Below, piece by piece: positions 26,946-38,315 of a DNA stretch of 64,000 nucleotides. The translations under genes and the position numbers were made by a program. This stretch comes from Rhodoferax mekongensis. GTDB lineage: Bacteria; Pseudomonadota; Gammaproteobacteria; Burkholderiales; Burkholderiaceae_C. The DNA is taken from NCBI RefSeq assembly GCF_032191775.1, contig NZ_CP132507.1, positions 1,141,001 through 1,205,000 of the forward strand, in the 5' to 3' direction. Numbering within the stretch: position 1 is the stretch's first letter; each line of letters opens with the position of its first letter. The notes below the pieces were generated by a model. That model worked only from the letters and a program-made list of their open reading frames with translations. It did not search any database and had not been told where the DNA came from.

Positions 26946-28354
26946 GCGCCATGATGACCCTGTCTCACGCGCTCAAGTTGATACCGGGCGCTACGTTGGT
27001 AGGCGATGGATCTACGTCCATTCACCGCGTACACACCGACACCCGGACGATTGAACCTGGCGACCTGTTTGTGGCGCTCCAAGGCGAGCGCTTCGATGCC
27101 AACGACATGTTGCATGAAGCCTTGGCCAAGGGCGCAGCCGCCGTGCTGTGCCATGCAGGTCTGACGGCCAACGCTTATCCCGCTGGCTTGCCGCGTATCG
27201 AAGTAAACAACAGCAAGTTGGCCTTGGCGGCCCTGGCCACAGGTTGGCGCGCCCAATTCGATCTGCCCGTCATTGCCGTGACCGGCAGCAATGGCAAAAC
27301 CACCGTCACGCAAATGATTGCCAGCATCTTGCATGCACACGCGCCCGATGGCGCTGCGCTTGCAACAGTGGGTAACTTCAATAACGACATCGGCGTACCA
27401 TTGACGCTTTTGCGCATGCGTGCAACGCATCGCATCGCGGTGGTGGAGCTGGGTATGAACCATCCCGGCGAGATCGCCGTGCTGGCGGCCATGGCCCAAC
27501 CCACCGTCGCGTTGGTGAATAACGCGCAGCGTGAGCACCTGGAGTTCATGCACACCATTGAAGCGGTGGCGCGTGAAAACGGCAGCGTACTGTCTTCTTT
27601 GCCTGAAACAGGCACCGCGGTGTTTCCTGCGGATGATGATTACGCCCCTCTATGGCACGAGCTGTCTGCCGGCCGTGTTGTCGCGACTTTTGCCGGCGGT
27701 GACGCTGGCGCAAATTGCGTGGTGCGCAGCGCAAGCTGGCGGGATGGTGCCTGGCAGGTCGTGGCCGGCACGCCCCAAGGCGAGCTGCGTTACCGCTTGG
27801 CCATAGCAGGTCGCCACAACGTGAAGAATTCCTTGGCCGCAGCGGCTTGCGCGCTGGCCGCTGGCGTGCCTGCTATCACGGTGGCACGTGGGCTGGAGGC
27901 CTTTGTGCCCGTCAAGGGCCGCTGCCGCGCCATGCAAGTGCGCCAAGGCGCGCTGGACTTCACCTTGGTGGATGACACCTACAACGCCAATCCGGATTCC
28001 ATGCGCGCTGCCATCGATGTGCTGGCGGATTTGCCCGTCCCGCGCTTGTTGGTGATGGGTGACATGGGTGAAGTAGGCGAGCAGGGTCCTGCCTTCCACG
28101 CGGAAGCGGGTCGCTATGCGCGTGATGCAGGCATTGAGCATGTGTTGGCTCTGGGGGATTCCAGTGCCCATGCCGTGCAAGAGATGCCGGGTGCCCGGCA
28201 TTTCAAGGATGTGGCCGACCTGAACGCTGCTGCCTTGGCCTTGGCGCCTGCGGTGGCTAGCGTGCTCGTCAAAGGCTCGCGCTTCATGCGCATGGAACGT
28301 GTGGTGGAGGCCCTGTCGGCCCGCCCCGCGCAGGAGGTGGCGGGTCATGCCTAA
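26942..28354 (+). CDS. murF: UDP-MurNAc-tripeptide--D-Ala-D-Ala ligase
   Basis: A 470-residue Mur ligase completing the UDP-MurNAc-pentapeptide. Substrate-binding N-domain HTDTRTIEPGDLFVALQGERFDA, here quoted in part (GDLFVALQGE); ATP loop TGSNGKTTV around residues 114-122; NNAQREHLEFM; and VDDTYNANPDSMRAA. The ATG at 26942 overlaps the murE stop. It ends 18 nt before mraY, which has its own GGAG site. Confidence 0.96.
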   Translation: MSAMMTLSHALKLIPGATLVGDGSTSIHRVHTDTRTIEPGDLFVALQGERFDANDMLHEALAKGAAAVLCHAGLTANAYPAGLPRIEVNNSKLALAALATGWRAQFDLPVIAVTGSNGKTTVTQMIASILHAHAPDGAALATVGNFNNDIGVPLTLLRMRATHRIAVVELGMNHPGEIAVLAAMAQPTVALVNNAQREHLEFMHTIEAVARENGSVLSSLPETGTAVFPADDDYAPLWHELSAGRVVATFAGGDAGANCVVRSASWRDGAWQVVAGTPQGELRYRLAIAGRHNVKNSLAAAACALAAGVPAITVARGLEAFVPVKGRCRAMQVRQGALDFTLVDDTYNANPDSMRAAIDVLADLPVPRLLVMGDMGEVGEQGPAFHAEAGRYARDAGIEHVLALGDSSAHAVQEMPGARHFKDVADLNAAALALAPAVASVLVKGSRFMRMERVVEALSARPAQEVAGHA

Positions 28355-28372
28355 TTTGTTTGGAGAAATTTC

Positions 28373-29551
28373 ATGCTGCTGAGCCTGGCCCAATGGCTGC
28401 AAAGTTTGTCGCCCGAGTTCGGCGTGTTCCGGGTATTTCAGTACCTCACCTTCCGTGCCGTGATGGCTGCGCTGACCGCACTCCTGATCGGTCTGGCTGC
28501 CGGTCCTGCCGTGATCCGTCGTCTGCGCGCCCTGAAGATCGGCCAGCCCATCCGTGGTTACGGCATGGAAACCCACTTGGCCAAGAGCGGTACGCCCACC
28601 ATGGGTGGCGTACTCATCCTCTTGTGCATTGCCACCTCCACGATGCTGTGGGCAGATCTTTCCAACCGCTTTGTCTGGATTGTGCTCATTGTGACCCTGG
28701 GCTTCGGTGCGATCGGCTGGGTCGACGATTGGCGCAAGGTGGTGCACAAAGACCCTGAGGGCATGCGCTCCCGTGAAAAATATTTCTGGCAAAGCCTGAT
28801 CGGCCTGCTGGCCGCGCTGTACCTGGTGTTCAGCATCTCCGAGAGTTCCAACCTGCGGGTGCTGGAGCTGTTTTTCAATTGGGTGCGCTCGGGCTTTGAT
28901 GTGAACCTGCCCCCCAAAGCCGGCCTGTTGCTGCCCTTTATCAAAGAGGTGAGCTATCCCCTGGGCGTGTTGGGCTTTGTGCTCATGACGTATCTGGTCA
29001 TTGTGGGTTCCAGCAATGCGGTGAACCTGACTGATGGACTGGACGGCCTTGCCATCATGCCGGTCGTAATGGTGGGTTCCGCGCTGGGTGTGTTTGCTTA
29101 CGTAACAGGCAGCTCGGTGTTCTCCAAGTACCTGTTCTTCCCCTACATTCCCGGCTCAGGCGAGTTGTTGATTTTCTGCTCCGCCATGGCCGGAGCAGGC
29201 CTGGCCTTCCTGTGGTTCAACACCCATCCTGCGCAGGTGTTCATGGGCGACGTCGGTGCCTTGGCACTGGGGGGCGCTTTGGGCACCATCGCCGTCATCG
29301 TTCGCCAGGAAATCGTGTTGGCCATCATGGGGGGCATCTTTGTGGCTGAGGCCTTGTCGGTCATGCTGCAGGTCACCTGGTTCAAGTACACCAAAAAGAA
29401 ATTCGGTGAAGGCCGCCGCCTGCTCAAGATGGCGCCGCTGCATCACCACTTCGAGAAGTCCGGCTGGAAAGAGACCCAGGTCGTGGTCCGCTTCTGGATC
29501 ATCACCATGCTGCTCTGCCTGGTCGGCCTGTCCACCCTGAAATTGCGATGA
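28373..29551 (+). CDS. mraY: Phospho-MurNAc-pentapeptide translocase
   Basis: A 392-residue polytopic membrane enzyme with about ten helices, transferring phospho-MurNAc-pentapeptide to undecaprenyl phosphate to form lipid I. Family motifs: the KSGTPTMGG loop, DDWRK, the [10 protein letters not shown] active-site Asp block and [14 protein letters not shown]. Length is slightly above the usual 360. The last residue codons overlap the murD start by 4 bp (ATGA). Confidence 0.96.
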   Translation: MLLSLAQWLQSLSPEFGVFRVFQYLTFRAVMAALTALLIGLAAGPAVIRRLRALKIGQPIRGYGMETHLAKSGTPTMGGVLILLCIATSTMLWADLSNRFVWIVLIVTLGFGAIGWVDDWRKVVHKDPEGMRSREKYFWQSLIGLLAALYLVFSISESSNLRVLELFFNWVRSGFDVNLPPKAGLLLPFIKEVSYPLGVLGFVLMTYLVIVGSSNAVNLTDGLDGLAIMPVVMVGSALGVFAYVTGSSVFSKYLFFPYIPGSGELLIFCSAMAGAGLAFLWFNTHPAQVFMGDVGALALGGALGTIAVIVRQEIVLAIMGGIFVAEALSVMLQVTWFKYTKKKFGEGRRLLKMAPLHHHFEKSGWKETQVVVRFWIITMLLCLVGLSTLKLR

Positions 29552-31398
29552 CTACGCCCGAGCAGCACCTTTCGCCTGAAAACCTGCAGACACCGGCCGA
29601 TGACGCTGGTGTGGTGCAACACGCCCCTATGGCGCAAGAGGTTCAGCCGGTGGTGCCTGCAGTGGATGTGGAGAACCTGCCTGCTGCACCAGCGTCCGCC
29701 GGCCCCAAGGCCTTGCCCACGACCTTGACCGCTGCCAAAGAGGCTGCCGAGTTTGTGGCCCGCATCTTCGCGGAAACCGAGGCGGAAAAAACAGAGGCTG
29801 CAGAGGCAGAGTCGACGGTGGTGGAGGTCAGCGTTGACCAAGCGGTGGCAGAAGAAGTGCCCGCAGCCGAGCACGTCTTTGCGCCGCTGGCCGGTCACAA
29901 AGTGTTGATTCTGGGACTGGGTGCCTCGGGTCTGGCCATGGCCCGTTGGTGCGTGTTAACGGGTGCGGCGCAAGTGACGGTGGCCGATACCCGCGAAACC
30001 CCGCCTCAGTTGGCCGTGTTGCAGCAGGAGCTGCCCCAAGTGCAATTTGTAGCCGGTCCGTTTTCTGAGTCCTTGGTGGAAGGGCGCGACCTGAACGCCG
30101 TGTACCGGTCGCCAGGTTTGAGTCCTGAAGAAATTGCTCCTGTTTTAGGAGCTGCTAGCGCATATTCCATAAGCGTTGGCGGCGAGTTGAGCTTGTATTC
30201 CATGGCCTTGGACGCGCTGCGTACTGTGCGTGCTTACCAGCCCGCGGTGTTGGCCATTACCGGCACCAACGGAAAGACGACTGTCACCTCGCTGACCGGG
30301 CAACTGATCGCCCATGCGGGCAAAACCGTTGCGGTAGCCGGCAACATCGGCCCCACGTTGTTGGACACGCTGACGCAGCATTTGCAAGCAGACACCCTGC
30401 CAGACGTCTGGGTGCTGGAGCTCTCCAGCTTCCAGCTGGATGCTGCAGGGAGTTTCGAGCCTACGGCTGCCGTGGTGCTCAATGTGACGCAAGACCACCT
30501 CGATTGGCACGGCAGCATGCAAGCCTACGCGGGGGCCAAGGCCCGCATCTTCGGCCAGCGCGGCATGATGGTGCTGAACCGCGAAGACGCCACCGTCATG
30601 GCCATGCGTCCGGAGCCTGTGCGTGTGCGTCTGCAAAAGCCGCAAGAGCGCGCTTACATTTCCTTCGGCACCGACATGCCCCAACGTCCAGGCGATTTCG
30701 GCATCGAAGACGTCAACGGCATGGTGTGGCTGGTGCGTGCGCTGGAAGCAGACGAAACGCGCAAGCGCCGCAAGGATGAAGAGGAAGAGATCCACATCCA
30801 GCGCCTGATGCCGGCGGACGCCTTGCGCATCCGCGGGCGCCACAACGCCAGCAATGCCTTGGCAGCTTTGGCACTGTGCGCCTCCGCCGGTTGTGCGCTG
30901 GCCCCCATTTTGTACGGTCTGCGCGAGTACCGCGGTGAGCCGCATCGCGTGGAGCCTGTCGGCATCATCAATGACGTCGAGTTTTTTGACGATAGCAAGG
31001 GTACGAACGTGGGCGCCACCGTGGCAGCGTTGCAGGGCCTGGGCGCTGACCGCCGCATCGTCGTCATTCTGGGCGGTGAGGGTAAAGGTCAGGACTTCGC
31101 GCCTTTGGCTGCCCCGGTGGAGCGCTATGTGCGCGCCGTGGTGCTGATCGGCCGGGACGCCCCCCTGATCCGCGCAGCCCTGGAACTGACCGGCATTCCT
31201 TTGGTGGATGCTGACAGCATGGCTTCCGCCGTCACGCTGGCCAATGCCAAAGCCCACGCGGGCGACGCTGTGCTCATGTCCCCCGCCTGTGCCAGCTTTG
31301 ACATGTTCAAGAACTACGAGCACCGCGCGCAGGTGTTCTGCGACGCAGTGAAAGAACTGGCCCTGTCCAACGGCACTGAGTTGGAGCAGCTTCCATGA
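29548..31398 (+). CDS. murD: UDP-MurNAc-L-Ala:D-Glu ligase with long N-terminal extension
   Basis: A 616-residue protein; typical MurD is about 440-500. Residues 1-112 are acidic, Ala/Glu/Val-rich and not part of the known fold. The canonical enzyme starts near 114 ([17 protein letters not shown]). The ATP loop GTNGKTTVT is at about 236, ELSSFQLD and [11 protein letters not shown] follow, and the C-domain has FFDDSKGTN and [10 protein letters not shown] charged insert ([14 protein letters not shown]) lies in the central region. Residues about 196-214 ([16 protein letters not shown]) come from a 55-bp repeat. The ATG at 29548 overlaps mraY and there is no later ATG with a good site before the core. 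Confidence 0.93.
   Translation: MTTPEQHLSPENLQTPADDAGVVQHAPMAQEVQPVVPAVDVENLPAAPASAGPKALPTTLTAAKEAAEFVARIFAETEAEKTEAAEAESTVVEVSVDQAVAEEVPAAEHVFAPLAGHKVLILGLGASGLAMARWCVLTGAAQVTVADTRETPPQLAVLQQELPQVQFVAGPFSESLVEGRDLNAVYRSPGLSPEEIAPVLGAASAYSISVGGELSLYSMALDALRTVRAYQPAVLAITGTNGKTTVTSLTGQLIAHAGKTVAVAGNIGPTLLDTLTQHLQADTLPDVWVLELSSFQLDAAGSFEPTAAVVLNVTQDHLDWHGSMQAYAGAKARIFGQRGMMVLNREDATVMAMRPEPVRVRLQKPQERAYISFGTDMPQRPGDFGIEDVNGMVWLVRALEADETRKRRKDEEEEIHIQRLMPADALRIRGRHNASNALAALALCASAGCALAPILYGLREYRGEPHRVEPVGIINDVEFFDDSKGTNVGATVAALQGLGADRRIVVILGGEGKGQDFAPLAAPVERYVRAVVLIGRDAPLIRAALELTGIPLVDADSMASAVTLANAKAHAGDAVLMSPACASFDMFKNYEHRAQVFCDAVKELALSNGTELEQLP
30135..30189 (+). repeat. 55-bp interspersed element, copy e
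   Basis: Reads TGCTCCTGTTTTAGG, AGCTGCTAGCGCA, then a right block with AGCGTTGGCGGC. It lies in frame in murD, in the same frame as copy d. Confidence 0.72.
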
Positions 31399-32645
31399 AG
31401 TTCATGCCCAACTTCGTCGCGGGTTGGTTTGCGCCCAAGGAAGCTGAGGCTGCCGGTGCCCTTCCTGTGCGTCTGGGCGGACGTGGCTCGTTCTCTGCCA
31501 GTACCACTCCGGCGCAGGTCAAGGGTTTCGACCAGCCGTTGGTCTGGGTCACGGTGGCTTTGCTGCTCTGGGGGCTGGTGATGGTGTATTCCGCATCCAT
31601 CGCTATGCCGGACAACCCCAAGTTCACCTTCTATTCCCACACCCATTTCGTGACCCGTCACGCCATGTCCATGATGGTGGCCTTTGTGGCGGCACTGATT
31701 GCCTTCCAGGTGCCAGTCCAGACCTGGGAGCGCCTTGCGCCCTGGTTGTTTGTGGTCTCCCTGGTGCTGCTGATTCTGGTGCTGGGCGTGGGCCGCGGTG
31801 TGAACGGCGCCAAGCGCTGGATCTCGCTGGGGGTGATGAACTTCCAGCCTTCTGAGCTCGCCAAGTTCGCGGTGCTGCTCTATGCGTCGGACTACATGGT
31901 CCGCAAGATGGAAGTGAAAGAGCACTTCTTCCGCGCGGTGGCACCCATGGCCGTGGCAGTCGCGGTCATCGGTTTGCTGCTGTTGGCAGAGCCTGACATG
32001 GGCGCCTTCATGGTGATTGCCGTCATCGCCATGGGCATCCTCTTTTTGGGCGGCGTAAACGCCCGCATGTTCTTCCTGATTGCGGCGGTGATCGTGGTGG
32101 CTTTCGGGCTGATGATCGCCTTCTCGGAATGGCGCCGGGAGCGCATCTTTGCCTATCTCGACCCATGGAACGACAAGTACTCCATGGGCAAGGGCTACCA
32201 GCTCTCCCACTCCCTGATCGCCATCGGTCGGGGCGAAATCTTCGGTGTCGGTCTGGGTGGTAGTGTGGAAAAACTGCACTGGCTGCCCGAGGCGCATACC
32301 GACTTTTTACTGGCCGTGATCGGCGAGGAGTTCGGCTTGGTCGGGGTGGTCGCCGTGATTGGAATGTTCTTGTGGATGACCCGCCGCATCATGCATATCG
32401 GCCGCCAGGCCATCGCGCTGGACCGCGTCTTTGCCGGTCTGGTGGCCCAAGGTGTGGGCGTGTGGATGGGCTTTCAGGCCTTCATCAACATGGGCGTGAA
32501 TCTGGGTGCTCTACCCACCAAAGGCCTGACCCTGCCACTCATGAGCTATGGCGGCTCCGCCATCCTGATCAATCTCGTCGCCATCGCCGTGGTCTTGCGT
32601 GTGGACTATGAAAACAGACAACTCATGCACGGAGGCCGTGTATGA
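31395..32645 (+). CDS. ftsW: Septal peptidoglycan polymerase FtsW
   Basis: A 416-residue SEDS-family glycosyltransferase with about ten transmembrane helices. Motifs: MVYSASIAM early, [20 protein letters not shown] in the central loop, the catalytic-Asp segment [25 protein letters not shown], and the C-terminal [15 protein letters not shown]. It polymerises lipid II at the septum with FtsI. A 45-residue cytoplasmic N-terminus precedes the first helix. The ATG overlaps the murD stop. Confidence 0.96.
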   Translation: MKFMPNFVAGWFAPKEAEAAGALPVRLGGRGSFSASTTPAQVKGFDQPLVWVTVALLLWGLVMVYSASIAMPDNPKFTFYSHTHFVTRHAMSMMVAFVAALIAFQVPVQTWERLAPWLFVVSLVLLILVLGVGRGVNGAKRWISLGVMNFQPSELAKFAVLLYASDYMVRKMEVKEHFFRAVAPMAVAVAVIGLLLLAEPDMGAFMVIAVIAMGILFLGGVNARMFFLIAAVIVVAFGLMIAFSEWRRERIFAYLDPWNDKYSMGKGYQLSHSLIAIGRGEIFGVGLGGSVEKLHWLPEAHTDFLLAVIGEEFGLVGVVAVIGMFLWMTRRIMHIGRQAIALDRVFAGLVAQGVGVWMGFQAFINMGVNLGALPTKGLTLPLMSYGGSAILINLVAIAVVLRVDYENRQLMHGGRV

Positions 32646-32727
32646 GTTGTCTGATTCGGCAAAACCGGCACAACGCGCAAGCGTTGCAGGGCGCGAATGC
32701 GACATGGTTGATGCATGGGGGGCGGGT

Positions 32728-33897
32728 ATGACGCAAAAAGTCGCTCTCATCATGGCCGGCGGTACGGGTGGGCACATTTTCCCGGGGCTGGCCGTGGCCC
32801 AAGCGCTGCGGGACAAAGGCTGGCGCGTGCACTGGCTGGGTGCCCCCGGCAGCATGGAAAGCCGCATCGTGCCGATCCGCGGCATTCCGCTGGAGTTGGT
32901 GGAGTTTGGTGGCGTGCGCGGCAAAGGCATCAAGACATTGGCACTGCTGCCGCTCAAGCTGCTGCGCGCCTTCTGGCAAAGCCTGCTGGTGGTGCGCCGT
33001 GTGAAGCCTGACGTGCTGGTGGGCCTGGGCGGCTACATCACCTTCCCCGGCGGCATGATGGGCGTGCTGTGCGGCAAACCTTTGGTGCTGCATGAGCAGA
33101 ACTCGGTGGCCGGCATGGCCAACAAGGTGTTGGCCGGTGTGGCAGACCGCGTGTTCTCGGCCTTCCCGAACGCCATGCCCAAGGCGGAATGGGTAGGTAA
33201 CCCTTTGCGCGCTGAGTTCTTGAACCTGCCTGCGCCTGAAGTGCGCTTTGCCGGCCGCAGCGGCCCGCTCAAGGTGCTGGTGGTGGGTGGCAGCCTGGGT
33301 GCCCGTGCACTCAATACCGTGGTCCCCCAAGCCCTGGCGCTGATTCCCGAAGCCCAGCGCCCCGTGGTGACGCACCAGGCTGGCGAAAAACAGATTGACG
33401 AGTTGCGGGCCAACTATGCAGCGGCTGGTATTGCGGTCCACATGAGCGTCGCCGGGAAGCCCCAAGACGCGAAGGTCCCGGTGCGCAGCGACCCCTCCGG
33501 TAATGGGGGCAGCGTAGTACGCGAAGCGACAAGCGTGGGGGTCACTATCACCCCTTTCATTGACAACACCGCGCAGGCTTTTGCCGATGCCGATCTGGTC
33601 ATTTGCCGGGCTGGCGCCAGCACGGTGACCGAGTTGGCCGCCGTGGGCGCGGCTGCGGCGTTTGTGCCGTTTCCGGCTGCGGTGGATGACCACCAGACCT
33701 TCAATGCCCGCTTTCTGGTCGACCAGGGCGGTGGCTGGCTGTTGCCGCAAGCCACCCTGAGCCCCGAAGTGTTGGCTGAGATGCTATTGAAAACAGAGCG
33801 GTCCGCGCTGATGCAGCGGGCGCTGGGAGCCAAAAAGATGCAAAAACTACACGCCACCGAAGCCGTGGTGGCCGCCTGCGAGGAGCTTGCGACATGA
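32728..33897 (+). CDS. murG: UDP-GlcNAc:lipid I N-acetylglucosaminyltransferase
   Basis: A GT28-family, membrane-associated glycosyltransferase (389 residues) making lipid II. Motifs: [16 protein letters not shown] at the N-terminus, [39 protein letters not shown] and [13 protein letters not shown] chose the ATG at 32728 ([12 protein letters not shown]), which fits the family. In-frame starts at 32704 (ATG) or 32638 (GTG, next to GGAGG) would add 8 or 30 non-conserved residues. Residues about 352-369 near the C-terminus are encoded by a diverged copy of the 55-bp element. Confidence 0.93.
   Translation: MTQKVALIMAGGTGGHIFPGLAVAQALRDKGWRVHWLGAPGSMESRIVPIRGIPLELVEFGGVRGKGIKTLALLPLKLLRAFWQSLLVVRRVKPDVLVGLGGYITFPGGMMGVLCGKPLVLHEQNSVAGMANKVLAGVADRVFSAFPNAMPKAEWVGNPLRAEFLNLPAPEVRFAGRSGPLKVLVVGGSLGARALNTVVPQALALIPEAQRPVVTHQAGEKQIDELRANYAAAGIAVHMSVAGKPQDAKVPVRSDPSGNGGSVVREATSVGVTITPFIDNTAQAFADADLVICRAGASTVTELAAVGAAAAFVPFPAAVDDHQTFNARFLVDQGGGWLLPQATLSPEVLAEMLLKTERSALMQRALGAKKMQKLHATEAVVAACEELAT
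33782..33836 (+). repeat. 55-bp interspersed element, copy m (diverged)
   Basis: Reads TGCTATTGAAAACAG, AGCGGTCCGCGCT, then a right block with GGGCGCTGGGAGCC. Spacing is identical to the other copies but the centre has three mismatches. It lies in frame near the 3' end of murG. Confidence 0.55.
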
Positions 33898-35330
33898 AGC
33901 ACGCAGTCAAACACATTCATTTCGTCGGCGTGGGCGGCGCCGGTATGTCCGGCATAGCCGAAGTGCTGAGCAACCTCGGCTACGAGATCTCCGGCTCCGA
34001 CCTGGCTGATAACGCCACCACCCGCCGCCTGGCCGCTTTGGGCATCAAGACCTACGTGGGCCACGCGGCAGAGAACGTGACCGGTGCGGACGCCGTGGTC
34101 ACTTCCACGGCGGTGCAGTCTGACAACCCCGAAGTTCTCCGCGCCCGCGAGATGAAAATCCCCATCGTGCCCCGTGCGCTGATGCTCGCTGAGCTCATGC
34201 GCCTGAAGCAGGGGATTGCGATCGCCGGTACCCACGGCAAAACCACCACTACCAGCCTGGTGGCGAGCGTGCTGGCAGAAGCCGGTTTGGACCCTACGTT
34301 TGTGATCGGTGGCCGCCTCAACAGCGCAGGCGCGAATGCGCGACTGGGCAGCGGCGACCACATTGTGGTCGAGGCCGATGAATCGGATGCCTCCTTCCTG
34401 AACCTCCTTCCCGTGATGGCGGTGGTAACCAACATCGACGCCGACCACATGGAAACCTACGGGCATGATTTCGGCAAGCTCAAGAAAGCCTTTGTCGATT
34501 TCCTGCACCGCATGCCTTTCTACGGCGCCGCTATTCTGTGCACCGACGACCCCGCAGTGCGCGACATCTGCGAGCAGGTCACCTGCCCGATCACCAGCTA
34601 TGGCTTCAACGAAGACGCTGAAGTGCGCGCTGTGAATGTGCGTGCGGTGGGCGGCCAGATGCACTTCACCGTGCAACGCCGCAACGGTGTAGTCCTGCCC
34701 GATATGGAGGTAGTGCTGAATTTGCCCGGCCTGCACAACGTGCTCAACGCGCTGTCGGCCATTGCAGTAGCCGTGGAGCTGAACATTCCAGATGCGGCCG
34801 TCGTCAAGGCGCTGGCCGAGTTCAAAGGCGTGGGACGCCGCTTCCAGCGCTATGGAGACCTCGCTTTACCCCAGGGTGGCACGGTCACGGTGATTGATGA
34901 CTACGGTCACCACCCCGTCGAGATGGCCGCCACGCTGGCAGCCGCACGCGGCGCCTTCCCCGGGCGGCGTCTGGTCCTGGCTTTCCAGCCACACCGTTAC
35001 ACCCGCACGCGCGATTGCTTTGAAGACTTTGTGAAAGTCATTGGCGCCGGTGCCGACGCGGTGCTGCTGGCCGAGGTGTATGCCGCCGGTGAAGCGCCCA
35101 TCGTGGCGGCAGACGGCCGGTCCCTCGCGCGTGCTCTGCGCATTGGCGGCAAGGTGGAGCCCCTGTTTGTGGACGACATCGCCGCCATGCCTCAAGCCGC
35201 CATCGACAACGCGCGCGATGGCGATGTGCTGATGTGCATGGGTGCCGGATCGATTGGCGCCGTGCCCGGAAAAATTGTTGAATTGCTACAAAATCAGGAG
35301 CTGCTCGCGCAGCAGGGACGGGCGCTATGA
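33894..35330 (+). CDS. murC: UDP-N-acetylmuramate--L-alanine ligase
   Basis: A 478-residue Mur ligase adding the first amino acid of the stem peptide. The dinucleotide-like N-terminus [20 protein letters not shown] loop [20 protein letters not shown], and [14 protein letters not shown] are all intact. The final 15 residues ([14 protein letters not shown] and the stop) are encoded by a 55-bp interspersed element. This gives the enzyme a repeat-derived C-terminal tail beyond the usual end (about GKIVELL). The stop overlaps the ddl start inside the element. Confidence 0.96.
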   Translation: MKHAVKHIHFVGVGGAGMSGIAEVLSNLGYEISGSDLADNATTRRLAALGIKTYVGHAAENVTGADAVVTSTAVQSDNPEVLRAREMKIPIVPRALMLAELMRLKQGIAIAGTHGKTTTTSLVASVLAEAGLDPTFVIGGRLNSAGANARLGSGDHIVVEADESDASFLNLLPVMAVVTNIDADHMETYGHDFGKLKKAFVDFLHRMPFYGAAILCTDDPAVRDICEQVTCPITSYGFNEDAEVRAVNVRAVGGQMHFTVQRRNGVVLPDMEVVLNLPGLHNVLNALSAIAVAVELNIPDAAVVKALAEFKGVGRRFQRYGDLALPQGGTVTVIDDYGHHPVEMAATLAAARGAFPGRRLVLAFQPHRYTRTRDCFEDFVKVIGAGADAVLLAEVYAAGEAPIVAADGRSLARALRIGGKVEPLFVDDIAAMPQAAIDNARDGDVLMCMGAGSIGAVPGKIVELLQNQELLAQQGRAL

Positions 35331-35338
35331 GCCAAAAT
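35284..35338 (+). repeat. 55-bp interspersed element, copy f, spanning the murC/ddl junction
   Basis: Reads TGCTACAAAATCAGG, AGCTGCTCGCGCA, then a right block with GGGCGCTATGAGCC. The conserved position GCGCTAGAG reads GCGCTATGAG here; this variant contains both the murC TGA (35328-35330) and the ddl ATG (35327-35329). Confidence 0.88.
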
Positions 35339-36280
35339 AATCTGAATCTCGGGAAGGTGGCTGTGCTGATGGGCGGCGCCTCGGCAGAGCGCGAGGTGTC
35401 GCTGATGTCGGGAAGTGGCGTGCTCAAGGCACTGCGTTCGCAAGGCGTGGACGCCCATGCCTTCGACCCCTCTGAGCGTGCGCTTGATGAACTCAAGCGC
35501 GAGGGCTTTGATCGCTGCTTCATCGCGCTACACGGCCGCTTCGGCGAAGACGGCACCGTGCAGGGCGCGCTCGAATTGCTGGGTATTCCTTACACCGGCT
35601 CCGGCGTGATGGCCTCCAGCATCTCCATGGACAAGGTCATGACCAAGCGCATCTGGCGCTTTGAAGGCTTGTCCACCCCTGCATGGCAGCAGGTCAAAAG
35701 TGCCGCGGAAACCCAGGCAGCGTTTGCGGCGCTGGGCGCACCCATGATCGTGAAGCCCGCACGTGAAGGCTCTTCCATCGGATTCACCAAGGTGATGAGC
35801 GCGGACCAGTGCGATGCCGCATATGCACTGGCCTCCAAACACGACAGCCATGTGCTGTGCGAGCAGTTCATTGCGGGTGATGAAGTGACCTGCCCGGTGT
35901 GGGGTCCGAGCTCTGCGCCTGAGGCGCTGCCGGTGATCCGCATCGTGGCGCCCGAAGGTAACTACGACTACCAGAACAAGTACTTCACTGACACCACCCA
36001 ATACCTGGTCCCCGCTGGCTTGCCTGCCGGCGAAGAGGAAGCCATCCAGGCGCTGGTGTGCAAGGCCTACCAGGTGCTGGGCTGCCGCGGCTGGGCACGG
36101 GCTGACGTCATGATTGATGCCAAGACCCGCACACCCTACCTGCTGGAAATCAACACCTCACCGGGCATGACCGGCCACTCCCTGGTGCCCATGTCTGCCC
36201 GTGCAGCCGGCATCAGCTACGAAGAACTGTGTGTGCGCCTGCTGCAAAGCACCGCCACAGATGGGAAGGCCGACGCGTGA
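35327..36280 (+). CDS. ddl: D-alanine--D-alanine ligase (DdlB type)
   Basis: A 317-residue ATP-grasp ligase producing D-Ala-D-Ala for MurF. Motifs: [17 protein letters not shown] at the N-terminus, [23 protein letters not shown] quoted in part (GEDGTVQG), the ATP-grasp lid [18 protein letters not shown], and the C-terminal [15 protein letters not shown]. The ATG at 35327 lies in ATGA with murC. Its stop overlaps the GTG of ftsQ (GTGA). Confidence 0.96.
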   Translation: MSQNNLNLGKVAVLMGGASAEREVSLMSGSGVLKALRSQGVDAHAFDPSERALDELKREGFDRCFIALHGRFGEDGTVQGALELLGIPYTGSGVMASSISMDKVMTKRIWRFEGLSTPAWQQVKSAAETQAAFAALGAPMIVKPAREGSSIGFTKVMSADQCDAAYALASKHDSHVLCEQFIAGDEVTCPVWGPSSAPEALPVIRIVAPEGNYDYQNKYFTDTTQYLVPAGLPAGEEEAIQALVCKAYQVLGCRGWARADVMIDAKTRTPYLLEINTSPGMTGHSLVPMSARAAGISYEELCVRLLQSTATDGKADA

Positions 36281-37062
36281 ATTCCACTGTCGCCACTCCG
36301 CTGGACGTCAAGCTCATGAACGGGACCGCTGTGCTCCTGTTCATGACTTTTGTCGTTCTCGCAGTGGTGACCGGTGGCCGCTGGCTGGGGCGTTTGCCGA
36401 TGTTTTCCATCCAGGGCATCACGGTAACCGGCGACATGAACCACAACAGCCCGCTTACGTTGCGGGCCAATGTGGCTCCCGGCTTGAATGGCACTTTTTT
36501 CACGGTCGACCTGGCGCGTGTGCGCTCCGCTTTTGAGGCGGTGCCATGGGTGCGCCACGCGGTGGTGCGCCGCGAGTTTCCGAACCGCTTGCGGGTGGAT
36601 TTGCAGGAGCATGTGGCGGTGGCCTACTGGGGTGCCGAGCCGGAACTGCGCTTACTCAACAGCTATGGCGAAGTGTTTGAAGCCAACGTGGGCGAAGTGG
36701 AGCAGGACGTACTGCCCAAGCTCAGTGGGCCCGACGGCCAGAGCGGTGAGGTCTTGGCGATGTACCGCACGTTGACCCCTCTGTTTGCCGGTATGGAGCT
36801 GCCGCTGGAGCAGCTGGATTTGTCAGGTCGTGGCAGTTGGCGCGCCCGTCTGGACGGGGGCGCCATGATCGAGCTCGGGCGCGGAACGCCAGAGGAAGTC
36901 ACTGAGCGCCTCCAACGGTTTTTGAGAACGCTGACGCAGGTCACCACCCGCTACGGCCGGGCCCCGGCTTCGGTCGAATCGGCGGACTTGCGGCATGCCA
37001 ACGGATATGCGGTCAAGCTGCGCGGCGTTACCACGCTGGCAGCGGACAGCACCAAGAAATAG
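36277..37062 (+). CDS. ftsQ: Cell division protein FtsQ
   Basis: A 261-residue bitopic membrane protein. A cytoplasmic N-terminus and one transmembrane helix ([17 protein letters not shown], about 15-35) are followed by a POTRA domain ([20 protein letters not shown]) and the FtsQ domain ([20 protein letters not shown]). It scaffolds FtsB/FtsL recruitment. Start is the GTG at 36277 overlapping the ddl stop; an in-frame ATG at 36229 lies inside ddl. Confidence 0.94.
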   Translation: MNSTVATPLDVKLMNGTAVLLFMTFVVLAVVTGGRWLGRLPMFSIQGITVTGDMNHNSPLTLRANVAPGLNGTFFTVDLARVRSAFEAVPWVRHAVVRREFPNRLRVDLQEHVAVAYWGAEPELRLLNSYGEVFEANVGEVEQDVLPKLSGPDGQSGEVLAMYRTLTPLFAGMELPLEQLDLSGRGSWRARLDGGAMIELGRGTPEEVTERLQRFLRTLTQVTTRYGRAPASVESADLRHANGYAVKLRGVTTLAADSTKK

Positions 37063-37085
37063 CGGAAACGAAGCAGGGTACAACT

Positions 37086-38315
37086 ATGGCTAAAGAATAC
37101 AAAGATCTTGTCGTCGGGCTGGACATCGGCACTGCCAAGGTGATGGCGGTGGTCGCTGAAGTAATGCCCGGTGGTGAGCTCAAGCTGGCCGGTTTCGGCG
37201 TGGCGCCGAGCAATGGGCTCAAGCGCGGTGTGGTGGTCAACATTGATGCCACTGTCGCCAGCATCCAGCAGGCGCTCAAAGAGGCCGAGCTGATGGCCGA
37301 CTGCAAGATCACCCGGGTGTACACCGGCATCACCGGCAGCCACATCCGCGGCATCAACAGCAGCGGCATGGTAGCGGTGAAGGACCGCGAAGTGACGCAG
37401 GCCGACGTGGCCCGTGTGGTCGAAACGGCCAAGGCCATCAACATCTCGACCGACCAGCGCCTGCTGCTGGTCGAGCCTCAGGAATTCATCATCGACGGCC
37501 AGGATGTGCGCGAGCCCATCGGCATGAGCGGCATCCGCCTCGAAGCCAAAGTGCATATCGTGACCGGTGCGCAGAGTGCGGCCGAAAACATCATCAAGTG
37601 CGTGCGCCGATGCGGCCTGGAAGTCGAGCAGCTCATGCTCAACCCGCTGGCCAGCAGCCTGTCGGTATTGACCGAAGACGAGCGCGAGTTGGGTGTGGCC
37701 TTGGTGGACATTGGCGCCGGCACCACCGATGTGGCCATCTTCACCAATGGGGCGATCCGTCACACCGCTGTGATCCCGATTGCGGGTGACCTGATTACCA
37801 GTGACATTGCCATGGCCCTGCGCACGCCCACCAAGGACGCAGAAGACATCAAGGTGGAGTCCGGCCACGCCAAGCAGTTGCTGGTGGACCCCGAGACGCA
37901 GGTGGAAGTGCCCGGTCTGGGGGACCGTGGCCCCCGCATGCTGAGCCGTCAGGCCCTGGCCGGTGTGATTGAACCGCGGGTGGAGGAAATCTTCTCCCTG
38001 GTAAATCAGGTGATGCGCGAGTCCGGCTATGAAGAAGTGCTGTCCAGCGGCATAGTGCTAACCGGCGGCAGCTGCATCATGCCCGGCATGGTGGAGCTGG
38101 GAGAGGACATCTTCCTCAAGCCCGTGCGCCGCGGCATCCCCAAATACAACAGTGCGTTGGCCGACATGGTGGCGCAGCCCCGTGCGGCCACGGTGATGGG
38201 CCTTCTCGAAGAAGCCCGCATTGCCCGCATGCGCGGCTACAAGGTCGCGCAGAAGTCCGGCACCATGAAGTCAGCGTTCAGTTCTGTCAAGGACTGGTTT
38301 GTGGGGAACTTTTGA
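37086..38315 (+). CDS. ftsA: Cell division protein FtsA
   Basis: A 409-residue actin-like protein that tethers FtsZ to the membrane. Phosphate-binding VGLDIGTAKVMAVVAE, the 1C/SHS2 subdomain (ITGSHIRGINSSGMVAV), IDIGAGTTD-like LVDIGAGTTDVAIF, and VLTGGSCIMPGMVEL of the ATPase fold. The C-terminal amphipathic membrane-targeting helix appears in SVKDWFVGNF. Starts 24 nt after ftsQ with AGCAGGG upstream. Confidence 0.96.
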   Translation: MAKEYKDLVVGLDIGTAKVMAVVAEVMPGGELKLAGFGVAPSNGLKRGVVVNIDATVASIQQALKEAELMADCKITRVYTGITGSHIRGINSSGMVAVKDREVTQADVARVVETAKAINISTDQRLLLVEPQEFIIDGQDVREPIGMSGIRLEAKVHIVTGAQSAAENIIKCVRRCGLEVEQLMLNPLASSLSVLTEDERELGVALVDIGAGTTDVAIFTNGAIRHTAVIPIAGDLITSDIAMALRTPTKDAEDIKVESGHAKQLLVDPETQVEVPGLGDRGPRMLSRQALAGVIEPRVEEIFSLVNQVMRESGYEEVLSSGIVLTGGSCIMPGMVELGEDIFLKPVRRGIPKYNSALADMVAQPRAATVMGLLEEARIARMRGYKVAQKSGTMKSAFSSVKDWFVGNF

